Source of the DNA: Enoplolaimus lenunculus
Taxonomy: Eukaryota > Nematoda > Enoplea > Enoplida > Thoracostomopsidae
Length of the DNA stretch: 64,000 bases
Assembly: GCA_030248215.1 (NCBI GenBank)
Contig: JASANG010003352.1
Location: 1-64,000, forward strand
Direction of reading: 5' to 3'
The notes beneath the pieces were generated by a model. The model saw only the letters and a list, made by a program, of their open reading frames with translations. It had not been told where the DNA came from and did no database searches. This document shows, piece after piece, positions 12,013 through 23,513 of this stretch (positions within the stretch are counted from its first letter, which is position 1; every line of letters begins with the position of its first letter). Both the position numbers and the translations under genes were made by a program.

Positions 12013-12385
12013 GTGACATCTTTGGTAAAAACTAACTATTTTTGTACGAAACACCAATGCAACACTGGTCTAATAATTGTTAAACCTATTCGGTCGTTTG
12101 TTACGGGTAAATAATCTTAAATATTTGCTCGGGTGAAACTCGTTACCCACGAGCAAAACCCACGTCCAATATTTCTTACCCGGTCCGCGACCCGACCCAC
12201 GTTGACGCATACGGACGTTCCTGCAGGCCCCGCGTGCATCTCTTGTTAACGCATCATTACCAGCTTCAAATTGCGTACGCTGTGTTGTCCTTAAAATTTC
12301 AATTCAACAGATGACAATTTTTGAACCTGCGTTGGAAAATTTTCAAAAACTTCGAGTATAAACTTTGACTACAATTTATTTTGCC

Positions 12386-13098
12386 CCATGTAAAGATCAG
12401 GGGTGGTAGTAGGAACGTTTTTTCTGCGGGACCGCAATAGTGTAGGCTTATTAAGTTTTAGACTAAATTTTTTGCTTAGACTTGGATGGTAGTAGGAACG
12501 TTTTCCTGCGGGGCTGCAATAGTGTATGCTTATTAAGTTTTAGACTAAATTTTTTGCTTAGACTTGGATGGTAGTAGGAACGTTTTTCTGCGGGGCTGCA
12601 ATAGTGTAGGCTTTTTAAGTTTTAGACTAATTTTTGCTTACACTTGGGTGGTAGTAGGAACGTTTTTCTGCGGGGCTGCAATAGTGTAGGCTTTTTAAGT
12701 TTTAGACTAATTTTTGCTTACACTTGGGTGGTAGTAGGAACGTTTTTCTGCGGGGCTGCAATAGTGTAGGCTTTTTAAGTTTTAGACTAATTTTTGCTTA
12801 CATTTGGGTGGTAGTAGGAACGTTTTTCTGCGGTACTGGCACAGTGTAGGCTTATTAAGTTTAGACTAATTTTTTTCGCTTAGACTTGGGTGGTAGTAGG
12901 AACGTTTTCCTGCGTGACTGCAATAGTGTAGGCTTATTAAGTTTTAGACTAATTTTTTGCTTACACTTGGGTGGTAGTAGGAACGTTTTTCTGTGTGACT
13001 GCAATAGTGTAGGCTTATTAAGTTTTAGACTAATTTATTCGCTTAGACTTAGGCTTAGGAATGTGCTTGTACTACTGGTACGGCTTTATTGTATGTTT
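12386..13098 (+). mobile_element. TTAGGC MITE with internal ~81-bp tandem array
   Basis: Left end CCCATGTAAAGATCAGGGG, right end near GTATGTTTTAGCC. Eight tandem units start at 12402, 12485, 12567, 12647, 12727, 12807, 12888 and 12970, each opening GGTGGTAGTAGGAACG and containing the element's own GCAATAGTGTAGGCTT segment. The array duplicates the left part of the MITE. Confidence 0.85.
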
Positions 13099-13784
13099 TA
13101 GCCGTGACTTTTATGCAAAAATTTGCTTTTAATTTGCTTAAAACACGACTATTTTCGTAAAATGTGCAATCGTTGCACGTGGATGACCCACAAACCGCAC
13201 TTGTGTTGCTTCCGAGTTGACAGCTACGAATTCATGCTAATAAATTTCTATTGAACCCCTGTAGCGAACAATTTAACGACCGGATGGCGAACCTGATGCC
13301 AGACGCGACCGGAGGGACCTAAGTTCCACTGAAAATTTCCGCCCACAGGAAAAGCTTTAGTCACGTTTGCAAATGTAAAATTCTCTCATTTTTTTCCTAA
13401 ATACTTTACCGACCCCCCCCCACCCGAAAATTTTGCATTCCCTACAGGTCAACAGGATGGTAACCTGGAATTCATGTCCAACTACATATAACCTCAGTCA
13501 ATTGAAACCGGTATAAACGGTAATTTATTTAGAAAATTTCACAAATTTTAGGAAGGGGTACGCTATCTGTACGCCCCCACCTTTTCTGTACGTCCCTATT
13601 TAGCAATTTTTAATGTTTCTATTAAACTTGAAAGTTTTTTTGTTTTTAAGACTGCATGTGGTATTGTGCAACAGCAATTTTAGTGCAGTCACTTACTTGC
13701 AGTTTGTTGTTTTAATTTCTCATTTCATGTAACTATTCGTGCGCCCTATGTTGAATTTCAGACCAGTATTTTTAACCTGAATCT

Positions 13785-14182
13785 ACGACAATTCGTCGTC
13801 CGACAACTTGTCGCCCAACAGCGTCCCAAAGCCTATTAATTAATTTTTGCTTAAACCTAAGCGTAATCATAAGCTTTATGCGCTTAAGCATTACTGATAT
13901 GAGGAACGAATGGTCGAGTCGATATCGGGCCCATGTATAGAACAGGGCCAGATCGTTTTCCGGAACGGTAATAGAGTCAGTTTAAGCTTTAGACTCATTT
14001 TTTGCTTGGGCTTAGGCTTAGGCTTAGGCTTAGGTTTAGGAATAGGCTCATCCATACGCTTTGGCTTAGGCTTAGGAATATGCTTATACTGCATTTCCGG
14101 CCCTGTTCTGTACATGGGCCAGATTTCGGGTTGCAAGTTGTCGGTCGACGAGTGGTCGGGTGTCAAATTGTCATGATAACTT
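13785..14182. mobile_element. GTCGACGAATTGTC-ended element hosting a nested MITE
   Basis: Left ACGACAATTCGTCGTCCGAC and right GTTGTCGGTCGACGAGTGGT plus CAAATTGTCATGATAAC are inverted ends. The TTAGGC MITE 13929–14120 sits inside. Relatives: 5540–5575 and 43428–43720. Confidence 0.55.
13929..14120 (+). mobile_element. TTAGGC-core hAT-like MITE, ATGTATAGAACAGG subtype
   Basis: Nearly perfect ends: GGCCCATGTATAGAACAGGG against CCCTGTTCTGTACATGGGCC; four clean TTAGGC units in the core. Flanks CGATATCG and AGATTTCG match at 6 of 8. Confidence 0.85.
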
Positions 14183-14315
14183 TTAGGTCGATATTTTTGT
14201 AGGAAAGAAGTGAAGCTTAGGCTCGGCAATAGGGTTTATCCAATCCCTGCGTATTGCTTACGACGTATTCGAGTGGGTGTCTGGCGCGTAGCCAGGAGTC
14301 CATGGAACGCAGATA

Positions 14316-14513
14316 CACTGCACAAAATGGTGAGTCAAATTGACACTTTACGAAATAGGCTTTTCCTGACTACACAAACTGAGTCACAATTCATCACCGC
14401 TAGCGCCAGATTCGATTCACTGAATCGCTCAGCGAGTCGAATTTGACTCAGTTTGTGTAGTGAGGAAAAGCCTATTTCGGAGACAGTCAATTTGACTCAC
14501 CATTTTTACAGTG
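14316..14513. mobile_element. CACTGC-ended MITE with TA target site
   Basis: CACTGCACAAAATGGTGAGT left, CACCATTTTTACAGTG right, TA on both sides. Arms are strongly self-complementary around 14410. Confidence 0.8.
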
Positions 14514-14700
14514 TAGGTTCTAGACGTTCCTAAATTAATAAACCAATGAACAGTTTTGTGACTGTTGCAAACGGATTTAAAACTTAAATTATGTATAACT
14601 TCTCGCTTACTTCGTTAGCGAGTTTTTCGTCATAGGTCAACTCGCGAGGTAACTACGGATCTGAGGGGTTCTACCGATCAAATCTTCTGATCAAACCCGA

Positions 14701-14900
14701 GGCCAATGTAAAGAACAGGGGGCAAATATAAGCATATTTCTGTACCTAAGCCTAAGCATAAACCTTAGCCTAAGTATAAGAATGAACATATTCATATGCC
14801 TAAGCTTAAGCCTAATCCAAGCAAAAAAATTAATCTAAAGCTTAAGCGTACTCTATTGCAGTCCCACAAAAAACGTTCCGCCCCTGATCTTTACATGGCC
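14701..14900 (-). mobile_element. TTAGGC-core hAT-like MITE (reverse)
   Basis: GGCCAATGTAAAGAACAGGG and CTGATCTTTACATGGCC ends; flanks AAACCCGA/AAACCTGG. Confidence 0.8.
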
Positions 14901-15426
14901 AAACCTGGTCAAAACTTAAATTTTTTGATTTGAACGCATCAATTTTCAAAAGTTGCCTCAAGCAATTTGCTCCGAGCTTCGCTCGTAAAATTTTCTAAAA
15001 TCAACTTTTTCTACGTATATCTTCTGTCGGGTTGCCAAGACATTTCCAAAACTCAAAATTCTATTCTCGCGTTTGACGGAACGGATGTCTGCCGGAACCA
15101 ATTTTAAGCGGAGTTCGAAGGCGAAACGTAAACGACGAAAATGTATACTTTGACAGGAAGTTTTCAAGAATTTTTAAGTTTTAAGTATTAAATAATTGAA
15201 ATAACTTATTTAGTTTCTACGCTGACTTAAAAGATATCGCCGTTAAGCTGTACCATGCTCACAACGTTAGCTTAGACTTGACCATGGCGTCGGAATTAAA
15301 ATTAGAAAGTAATGTTTTTGAATTGTGTTTATATTTTTCTCAAAGTATAAACGCCAGATAAATACCGGAAACTGAAACGGATATTGTAATCAAAATAGCG
15401 GAAACGGTATATCCAGTTACCTCACG

Positions 15427-15650
15427 GGGACAATGCAAAAACAGGGGCAGAACAGTATTATAAGCATATTCCTGAGACTAAGCCTAAGGCTAATCGAAAA
15501 AATAGTCTAAAGCTTAAGCTTAATCTATTACAGTCCTGCCGAAAAACGTCCCGGCCTTGGTCTATGCATGGGCCAAAATTAGTCTAAAGCTTAAGCTTGC
15601 TCTATCGCAGTCCTACAGAAAAACGTTCCGCCCATGATCGTTACATGGGC
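15427..15650 (-). mobile_element. TTAGGC MITE with duplicated right end
   Basis: Starts near CAATGCAAAAACAGGGGCAG. The TCTAAAGCTTAAGCTT–ATGGGC end occurs twice in tandem (to 15573 and to 15650). A similar duplicated end occurs at 20902–20979. Confidence 0.65.
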
Positions 15651-15818
15651 GTTATACGAAACTAAACTTTGCAGCAAAAAGTTTAAACCAGTTGGATTCA
15701 AATATTAATGAATTTGATTAGGTTTTCAAAGTCCAACGATATCACCCAATCTAAAGATGGTTGTAGACCGCCACACTTGTGTGTATTTGGTCCATTTTGC
15801 GTTGCTAATTAAGTATAG

Positions 15819-15918
15819 CAGGGTGCAACCGGAGGTGAAAAAAATTCCACCGGAGCCGGAGTCGAAGGTCGATTTTATGTCGGAGTCGGAGCCGGAGACA
15901 GACCTCCGGTTGTACCCT
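15819..15918. mobile_element. CAGGGTGCAACCGGA-family short element
   Basis: CAGGGTGCAACCGGAGGTG and CCTCCGGTTGTACCCT ends, 100 bases, interior GGAGCCGGAGTCGAAG runs. Confidence 0.7.
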
Positions 15919-16054
15919 ACTATTTAGAGCGAATTCAACATTTTTCAATAGAGATAGGCGCCCCTTGCGGTCTCTCGAGCTACGGACTCCTTCAGGACTT
16001 TTTAAAAAAATTTTAAATTTTAGAGCTTCCACTCGCTTTCAACTCTGCCGACAG

Positions 16055-19000
16055 TCGGCAACATCAAACCGAAAACGGCGTTTGCCAATTTGAAACGTTT
16101 GGCTGGATATATGGCTCATTTTTACTGGTTAACGCGTACGTTGGCGCCGGCATTATTGCAATGCCGGCGGCAATGGACCGAACCGCAAGTGCTTCAACCG
16201 GAACGGCCCTCATTTCGATAATTGTTCTGATGAGTTTGACGAGTATTTTGGCGATTGCTCATTGGATTCAACGATGGCACGAAGATCGAGAATTGTAAGT
16301 TTTCTCAAATTTCTGATTTATTTTTTTTGGGGGGGGGAACTTGAAGGGGGCTTGCCCCCGGTTTTGGAAAATTTTACAACAAATATGTTTTGAGCAACCA
16401 TGTTCTACAGTTAATATTTTAAACAGCAGCTAAATAAGCAGGCCCATGTATCGAACTGGACCGGATCGATTTCCGGAGGGGCTATGATGGAGTCAGTTTA
16501 AGCTTTATACTAATTTTTTTGCTTAGGCTAAAGCTTAGGCTTATGAATATGCTTATTCCTACGCTTAGGCTTAGGCTTAAAAGCTTAGGCTTAGGCTTAG
16601 AAATATGCTTATACTACTGTTCCGGCCCTGTTCTATACATGGACCAATAAGCATATAGAGCGTTTTGGCAATTGCACAGTAGATTCAACGACAGTACAAC
16701 GATCAAGAATTAGGCCAATGTTACGTTGAATGGCGTAACAGTAATTTAATTAAGTTTAAGCTGGCCCATGTAAAGATCAGGGGCGGCGAGTTTTTTTGTG
16801 GGACTGCAATAGAGTAAGCTTAAACTTTAGTCTTATTTTTTGCTTGGCTTAGGCTTAGGTTTACGCTTAGGCTTATAAATAAACTTATTGTTACGCTTAG
16901 GCTTAGGCTTAGGCTTAGGCTCAGGAATATGTTCATTCTTACGCTTAAGCTTAGTCTTAGGCTTATGCTTAGGCTTAGGAATATGCTCATTCTTACGCTT
17001 ATGTGTAGGCTTAGTCTTAGGCTTAGGCTTAGCGTGTAATACTTTCCGACCCTGTTTTTTACATTGGCCCTTATGCTAATGCCCAAAACCTCAACATAAG
17101 AATAAACCTATAACAAAGTCTTTGCCAAAGCCTAAGTGTAATCAAAAAATTAGTCTAAAGCATAAGCTTACTCTATTAGAATCGCGAGGTTTTAAACCGT
17201 ATGCCCGTCAAAGTATATAAACTGGTCCGCGAGTTGTGGGCCTTCAACATATATCAATAGTTATTAATAGGTTATCAAACAAGCCGACTGCAGTTGTTGG
17301 CAAAATTCCATTCCAATATACGACGCATAATATCATATTGAATTGCTTACAATTGAAATTTATATTGTTTTCAATCGAATAGTTTGGATGAAACTTCGGT
17401 TAAAATATATTTTCAATTCCTTTTTTACTATACAAATCACTCAACCGGATACATAAAACACAAGGCCAGGAATTGAAATTGTTTATGAATTTGATTTGCT
17501 GTTTCAGTGAAAATGCAAACACTGTTAAAAATTTTCAGTTTTCAAATTGAAAAAATTTGATTATAAATGTTGTGGGTGGTGCGGAATTGAATATCCCATT
17601 TTGGGCAGCCTTTACGCGTGAGTTATTGTGGCTCCTGTATTAGTTTCGCAGAAATAGGACCAATCAAACTGCGAAAAATACTTACCCCACAAACAGTTTA
17701 TCAAATACTGTTTTTCTAAATCTTATTTGTTCCGTTTGTATTGCGCTGAGTTCAGTGCCGGAGCAGGCAGTGGTGGGTGTTCTCCCAGAATTTCAGGGTG
17801 GGGGAACTAAAACTCGCGAGCGAAGCGAGCGAGAAGACAGATGCATTTTAAAACTTAAACGGTTTTTGTTTCAACCGGTTAGGGTGGGGTCCCTTTAGGG
17901 ATGGGGGCCCCCAAATGGGGGTATGGGGGGTGGCTGCTCCGGGCTTGGCTGAGTTAAAACAGGACAACTTTTACTGGTACGAGTTAAAAAATCTTAACCT
18001 TACTTCGATTTCAACTAATTTCTCATTTTCAAAATGTTCAATAAACCTTGCTCGTACACCGAGTAACCCATATGTTTCATCCAGGCTCCGGATCAGGAAT
18101 TTTTCACTTTCAGTTGAACGCTGAATTTTGCCACTGTGTGGCGTATACTTCGGTTGAACGAAAACTTTAAATTGAAACTTAGGCTCATGTATAGAACAGG
18201 GTCGGAACGTTTTCCTCCTGGGCTGTAATAAAGTTAGCTTAAGTTTTAGACTTACTTTTTTTCTTAGGCTTAGGCTTTAGAATACGATCATTTTTATTCT
18301 TAGGATTTGGTTTAGGCTTAGGCTTAGACTCAGGCTTAGGAAATTGCTTATACTACAGTTTCGGCCTTGTTCTATGCATGGGCCGAAACTTTTACAAGTT
18401 ATCCCCTTCAGTCATAGAGTATGCTATGAGCAACTAAAAACAATAATGTACGAACAATACAGACACTGTGAGCAGTGTTTAACATTAATAACCTATATGC
18501 GCAGTGCAAAATCTCCACAAGACGTGAGAGCCTACTCGGGCTCGCGCGTCAAGCTCCTATAGCTGAGTGGTCATCGTAAACGCCTCCAACCCGCGAGACT
18601 GGGGATCGAATTTTACATTGCAATTACATGTAATATGAAATTGAAAATATTCATGTGAGAAAGGGTTAACGAAAACATTCTTACTCAGTATCTTTAAAGT
18701 TTACTTTCAGATCTTTTGGCGAAATTTGTAGTCGAGTCTGTGGCCGATGGTTTGGAAGCGCAGTCAATTGGATGCTGTTAACTGCCGCAGTTTCCAATGG
18801 ATGTGCATATTTTAAAACTATTTGTAAGTCAAACTGAAATTTACAAACGAAAAAATACAGAATTCGGTTAGGGTTGCGCTATACTTTTCGATTATTTTAA
18901 AGCGCTCCGGTGCCGTCCGTCACCCGTACAGCGCCGTCCGTCAGCATCCGTCACCTTGTGCCACCGTCCGGACGGTATCCCAAATGAGGAATCCGCAGAA

Positions 19001-22000
19001 CGGCACCAAACGGCGACGGACGCTGGGACGAACGGCTCCAAACGACAGCGCAAACTGATCCTCGCCAGGTGCGTAGCTATGGGGGCGTGGTTGTCAGGAC
19101 CCCCAATCCGTTACCCAACAAACCTGTTGCAGCTACAGGAATAGGCATTGAAATTATGCGAAGCTTCAGGCAGACCCCCCTGATCAAGTGTTGTTCATAG
19201 TTTAATAGCGGATGTGGACGATTTAGCGTCCAAATCGCCATCTCGAACACGCACAATCCTTAAATCATTGGCTGGAACGCATCAACTTTCAAACTGTTTC
19301 AAAATTTTCGTTCGTTTCGCTGGTAAATTCGTCAAAACTCAATCATGTCTGTATCAGCTCCTGTTTGTCTGGAGCGTTAGCCAATTAATATCCTGCCTAC
19401 AGTCCTGATCCTTCCGCTACCAGCGTTTGCCTAAACAGGGTCATATTCTAAGTTGTCCGGTTTGCATCCTTCTAAGCTTTGCATCATTTTCGCAGGATTA
19501 TTCCGGGATCAGATGCTTTCAGACTGTCTCGTATTAGAAATTTGCAACTTGCACAAAACTATGTTCGGCTTAGTTTTAGGGCCGTATTCTCAAATGCGTA
19601 TAGCATCTATCATCAGTTAGCGATAGGTTTTCAAACTGAGGAACGTCTGCAATTGCGGACGTCAAAATTGGTGCAGAAGTCGGGCAAATCAAATGCGAAC
19701 CATAAACTGGTGATAGGTGCTACACACATTTGAGAATACGGGCGTTGCAAACAACATTTCACAAACATCGTACAGTTGTGTACCTATATTTTAAATTTTA
19801 AAAATACAGTTTTGCCGTTACTGTAGTATAAGCATATTCCTAAGACTACGCTTGAGCCTAAGCGTAAGATGAGCTTGCACCTAAGCCTAAGCCAAAGCCT
19901 AAGCCTAAGCGTAAAAACGTGCTTATATCTAAGCCTAAGCTTAAGCGTAAAAATGATCTGATCCCTAAGCCAATTCCTAATCCTTAACGTAAAATAAGCT
20001 TAAACCTAAACCTAAGCGTAAAAATGAGCATTTACCTAAACCTAAGACTAAGCCTAACCGTAATACTTTGCTTACACCTAAACCTAAACATATAAGCGTA
20101 AAAAGGATATTCCTTAGCCTATCCTTAATCCTAACCGTAAAAACAAGCTAGCTTAAACCTATGCCTAAGCGTACAAATGAGCATATACCTAAGCCTAAGT
20201 ATAAGTCTAAGCGTAACAATGAGGTTATACTTTAAGCCTAATCCCAAGCAAAAAACTAATCTACACCATAGCTTAGTCTATTGTAGCCAGGCAAAAAAGG
20301 TTCCGCCACTGATCTTTACACAGGTCAGGCCAACCAATATATTTTTGCGACATTTACTGCGATAATTTTTGTTCATTTCTAGACGGTTTCCTTCAAGTAA
20401 TCATCAGCGGCATCGGTACCGAGTTTGCAAGAGACAATAAAGACGCAGTGGCTCGTTGCTCAATCGTTGCTGTATTCTTTATAATCATTTTACCGTTATG
20501 TTTAAGTAGACATCATGGGAAATTGAAAAAAGTACGGCTAAAGTATAGAATATGATACTGTAACAGTGGTATAAGCATATTCCTAAGCCTAAGACTAAAG
20601 CGTAAAAATAGGCTTATAGCTAAGCCTAAGGCTATGCCTAAGCTTAAAAAATGGCCAATGTAAAGAACACGGGCGGAGCAGTATTTTAAGCATATTCCTA
20701 AGCCTAAGCCTAAGTATAAGCCTAAGCGTAAGTATGAGCCTATTCCTAAGCATAAATCTAAACCTAAGCGTAAGAATGAGCATATTCATAAGCCTAAGCT
20801 TAAACGTAAGGTTGAGCCAAGCAAAAAATAAGTCTAACGCTTAAGCTTACTCTATTCTAGTCACACAGAAAAAACTCTCCGCCTCTGATCTTTACATGGG
20901 CCTAAAAATTAGTTTAAAGCTTGAAATATTCTATTGCAGTCCCACAGAAAAACGTTCCGGCCCTGATATACATGGGCTTAAGTACATACAGCGCGGTTTT
21001 TTATGGAATCCGAACGAGTATTTATTACTGTTCGAATTCTTTTCTGTTCGTCGAGGCCCATAACTTCGTAGCAGCAAATGGCTGCTAAGCGCCACCCCTC
21101 CCGCCCTTGGACTAATTATGTCTCCCACTTCCAGGAAAGTTTCAACCTCGCTTCTAAGTCATATGTAATCTTTACTCCTTACTATTTATAACGCATTTGT
21201 ACATTCCCGCCGCAACCTAAACCTAAAGTCTAAGTCTAAACTCAAGCCAAAGCATAATCCCAAACCTTTAATCTGAATCTAAAATATAGGACCGTATTCC
21301 CAAATGTACGTAGTATCTATAACCAGTTGGTGATAGGTCTTCTAACATTCGAACCAGTGGATACTGAGGCTGAAAACTCAGCACATTTTTCGCATATGAT
21401 TTGCTTTACTCATGTACCAATTTTAAGTTCAACAACTATCATAGTTAGTGCGTTTGAAAACCTATTACTAATTGATGATAGTTGCTATACACATTTGAGA
21501 ATAAGGGCTATAATTTTTTATTTTAACCCCGAGTATAAGTTCCTAAATCTAGAAAATAAGTCTATTTTTCGTACCGGTAGCATTCGCTGTTTTTAGGCAG
21601 CTTTAGTTGCGTCGTTTTTCAAATTTTACCTCGTCGGCCTCGGATGGTATTATTTACGCGAATCTCGAACGAACCCGGCCTACGTCTATGGCCGAGGCCG
21701 TAATTTTACACATTTGGACCTTGAAGCCGAATGCAACGCCAGATCATACCGTAAACCGACAAATATTGTCCAATCATTTTCCGTTATTTCGCTGGCATGT
21801 GCCGCAGCGAGTGCTAGCTCTCATGTGATTTGTCGATTACGACCAAAAAACTTTATTACCGTTGTTAAGGTACGTTTACGCTTACCAGTTCTGTTTAGGG
21901 CCAGTAGCGTAGCCGAGATTTCATTTCGTTATGGCATAAACTAGGGTGCAACCGGAGGTGAAAAATACCGGAACCGGAGTTGAGGCGAAATAAGATAGTA

Positions 22001-22478
22001 ACGATACTGGTTAACTAGTTACTTTTAGCCAATATCTGCAATATGTTGCTAATTTGTTTGATTTTACGCTAATTTTGTGCGAATTTTCGAAAATCCTTTC
22101 CTGAAAATTGTGACAAAAGTAAAACGGAACGTGTTCAGACAGATAAATTTTACAAAATTATGCACAATTTTACTACCGAAATTGCCGGAGCCTCCGGCAA
22201 AAGGTTTACCGGAGCAGGAGGCCGATTTTCTGCCGCAGCCGGAGGCAGACCTCCGGTTGTACCCTGGTATAAACCTCATTTAAACGGTTTTTTTGCAAGC
22301 GAGCGTAGCGAATGAGAAATATGCTAACATTTGAGACTTTAAGCTGCTCAAATTAATAAAGTCTGTAACAGATTCCCGCAAAGTCAATGTGAAAGGCCTA
22401 AAACAAATTAAGTAATTATTTAACACGTACTTAAGTACGGTTTTGGAAACCCAGCCATTATATATTGATATATATTTC

Positions 22479-22533
<55 letters not shown>

Positions 22534-23408
22534 ATATATGTATATATAATTATTGCAATCGTTAATTTTAGTTAGTAAAAGATACAATTGAAATTTACTA
22601 CTAAAATCCTGTATTTTGTAATTTTGAGCCGTCTGATGTGCCTCTTATTCGTAAGCGAGTCTCCTATTTAGGCTGGATTGCTCGCCAAGGATGGCAATAC
22701 TTTAAAGCAATTTCAGGCTGCGATTTTCTTAGCGAATAAAGTTTGCTATTATTTCACTACTTATTAAACTTTTTTAATATTTTAATTATTATTAAAGCAG
22801 ACACGTATTTTTTTGAATATTTTAAATTTCAGATGGTCGCGTTTGTTGGTATTACTGTTCTGTTCAATTATATTTCAATTTCGCTCAGCCTATACGCAAC
22901 TTATCGATGTACGATAACGTCAAATTTTCTCCAATCATTTCCGCCTGACTCGTGGTCAGTACGCGTTGGTGTCATACTGTATTCGGTGAAAATATGCTTT
23001 GAAATAGCGATATTTTTTCTTGTTGCAAAAGCGGTTTTTGTTGACGAATTCAGCTTTTTACTTGCAATTGTTAAACGAAAACCGCAGCCGTTGAAGTTGC
23101 CTGAAATGTTACACGTCCGGATCCGGACTGCGTTCACTTTGATCGTTTTGCCGATATTACTTGCAGTTGCACTGCTCATACGCGATTTGTATACAATACT
23201 ATCGTTTGCAGGCATTGGATGGACATTTTGTTCGTTTGCAGTCCCGCCGTTTTTAGCGTTTAAGGCTGTCGAGCGGTATTTAAGGCCGACGGCCGAGACG
23301 AATCGGTTGACTCCAGTTGTCATTTGTTTAATTTGGCTGGCAGCGTCGGTGTTTTTATTCACGTCAAGCGCAATTGAATTATTTCAACGATTTTTGCAAT
23401 GGATTTGA
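16055..23408 (+). CDS. AAAP-family amino acid transporter, copy 2 (five exons, 5' end unresolved)
   Basis: Paralogue of the transporter at 3.3–8.3 kb. Exons: about 16055–16294, 18711–18823, 20383–20531, 21597–21869, 22833–23408 (stop TGA), with the same intron phases (2, 1, 0, 0). About 449 residues are visible. TM1 reads FLLVNAYVGAGIIAMPAA, matching the GGGIIAMPAA motif of copy 1. Exon 2 starts SFGEIC against SYGELC, exon 3 ends with a GKLKK against GKLKQ motif, and exon 5 shares FFLVAKA and RIRTAFTLI-like blocks. The upstream exon with the start codon was not found: the frame above 16055 has no ATG before a stop at 16014, so the 5' boundary (acceptor ag at 16053–16054) is provisional. AATAAA at 23508 is a plausible poly(A) signal. 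Introns hold hAT-like, tRNA-core, Harbinger-like and other short elements. Confidence 0.8.
16441..16645 (+). mobile_element. TTAGGC-core hAT-like MITE with perfect 8-bp duplication
   Basis: GGCCCATGTATCGAACTGG left, CTGTTCTATACATGGACC right. AATAAGCA occurs directly on both sides (16433–16440, 16646–16653). It lies in intron 1 of transporter copy 2. Confidence 0.9.
16764..17069 (+). mobile_element. TTAGGC-core hAT-like MITE
   Basis: GGCCCATGTAAAGATCAGGG to TTTTACATTGGCC, with an unusually long TTAGGC core. Flanks TTTAAGCT/CTTATGCT. A shred of the TTACTTTAAGG subtype (16712–16752) precedes it. Confidence 0.8.
17755..17950. mobile_element. AGTGCCGGAGCA-ended element
   Basis: Left end AGTGCCGGAGCAGGCAGTGG, right end GCTGCTCCGGGCTTGGCT. 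It includes the palindromic CTCGCGAGCGAAGCGAGCG. A second copy lies at 44106–44287. Confidence 0.6.
18182..18384 (+). mobile_element. TTAGGC-core hAT-like MITE
   Basis: GGCTCATGTATAGAACAGGG to TTCTATGCATGGGCC; flanks GAAACTTA/GAAACTTT (7/8). Intron 1 of transporter copy 2. Confidence 0.85.
18402..18666 (+). mobile_element. AACCCTTT-ended element with tRNA-like core
   Basis: Contains CATAGAGTATGCTATGAGC near one end and CATGTGAGAAAGGGTT at the other. The core from about 18553 reads CTCCTATAGCTGAGTGGTCA, which holds a pol III A-box match; the B-box is degenerate (GGGGATCGAATTT). Other copies: 34672, 42314, 49926. Confidence 0.7.
18871..19050. mobile_element. Harbinger-like GTCCG MITE
   Basis: Left end GGGTTGCGCTATACTTTTC after TTA; right end degenerate near CGACAGCGCAAACT. 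The interior contains CGCCGTCCGTCAGC. It begins about 45 bases after exon 2 of transporter copy 2. Confidence 0.65.
19580..19743. mobile_element. Palindromic MITE ending GGGCCGTATTCTCAAATG
   Basis: Left GGCCGTATTCTCAAATGCGT and right ACACATTTGAGAATACGGGC; TATCAnCAGTTAGCGATAGG arms also inverted. Partial copies: 9759–9950, 21289–21508, 36053–36225, 44085–44845, 61800–61855. Confidence 0.75.
19812..20322 (-). mobile_element. Expanded TTAGGC/CCTAAG element
   Basis: About 500 bases of CCTAAGCCTAAGCGTAAAAATGAGC-like repeats (units of roughly 30–45 bases), closed by GCCACTGATCTTTACA of the hAT-like family. Intron 2 of transporter copy 2. Confidence 0.7.
20553..20979 (-). mobile_element. Composite of TTAGGC MITEs
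   Basis: A complete element 20653–20902 (flanks TAAAAAAT/TAAAAATT, 7/8) sits between the left part of another copy (20553–20652) and a right end (20903–20979). That is, one MITE inserted into another. Confidence 0.75.
21289..21508. mobile_element. Palindromic MITE, CCGTATTC family
   Basis: GGACCGTATTCCCAAATGTA left, CACATTTGAGAATAAGGG right. Ends 88 bases before transporter 2 exon 4. Confidence 0.65.
21943..22266. mobile_element. CAGGGTGCAACCGGA-family element
   Basis: TAGGGTGCAACCGGAGGTG left and GACCTCCGGTTGTACCCTG right; CCGGAG-rich flanks and an AT-rich middle shared with 6300–6480. Confidence 0.75.
22456..22549. repeat. TA/TG microsatellite
   Basis: Run of TA with a short GTGTGTGT block, in the last intron of transporter copy 2. 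Confidence 0.9.
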
Positions 23409-23507
23409 ATATTAGGCCGATGTTAGGTTAAAATACTGGTTGAACCAGCTGCGGTGTAAACCAGGTCTTGTCGGTACAGACGACGCAGGAATGTTTGTAG
23501 AATAGGC

Positions 23508-23513
23508 AATAAA
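23508..23513 (+). terminator. Candidate poly(A) signal of transporter copy 2
   Basis: AATAAA one hundred bases after the stop codon at 23408, with no better candidate closer. Confidence 0.4.

Larger units (their letters stand above)
8306..16054. other. Intergenic/upstream region without a recognised gene
   Basis: No convincing exon was found. It holds TTAGGC-core MITEs, a tandem array (12402–13051), Harbinger-like and CCGGA elements, and a part of the TA-flanked GTGACCCG family at about 9372–9560. The missing first exon of transporter copy 2 should lie here. Confidence 0.4.

Noticed and set aside
22901-23362. 153-codon frame on the minus strand
   Set aside because: Antisense shadow of transporter copy 2 exon 5.
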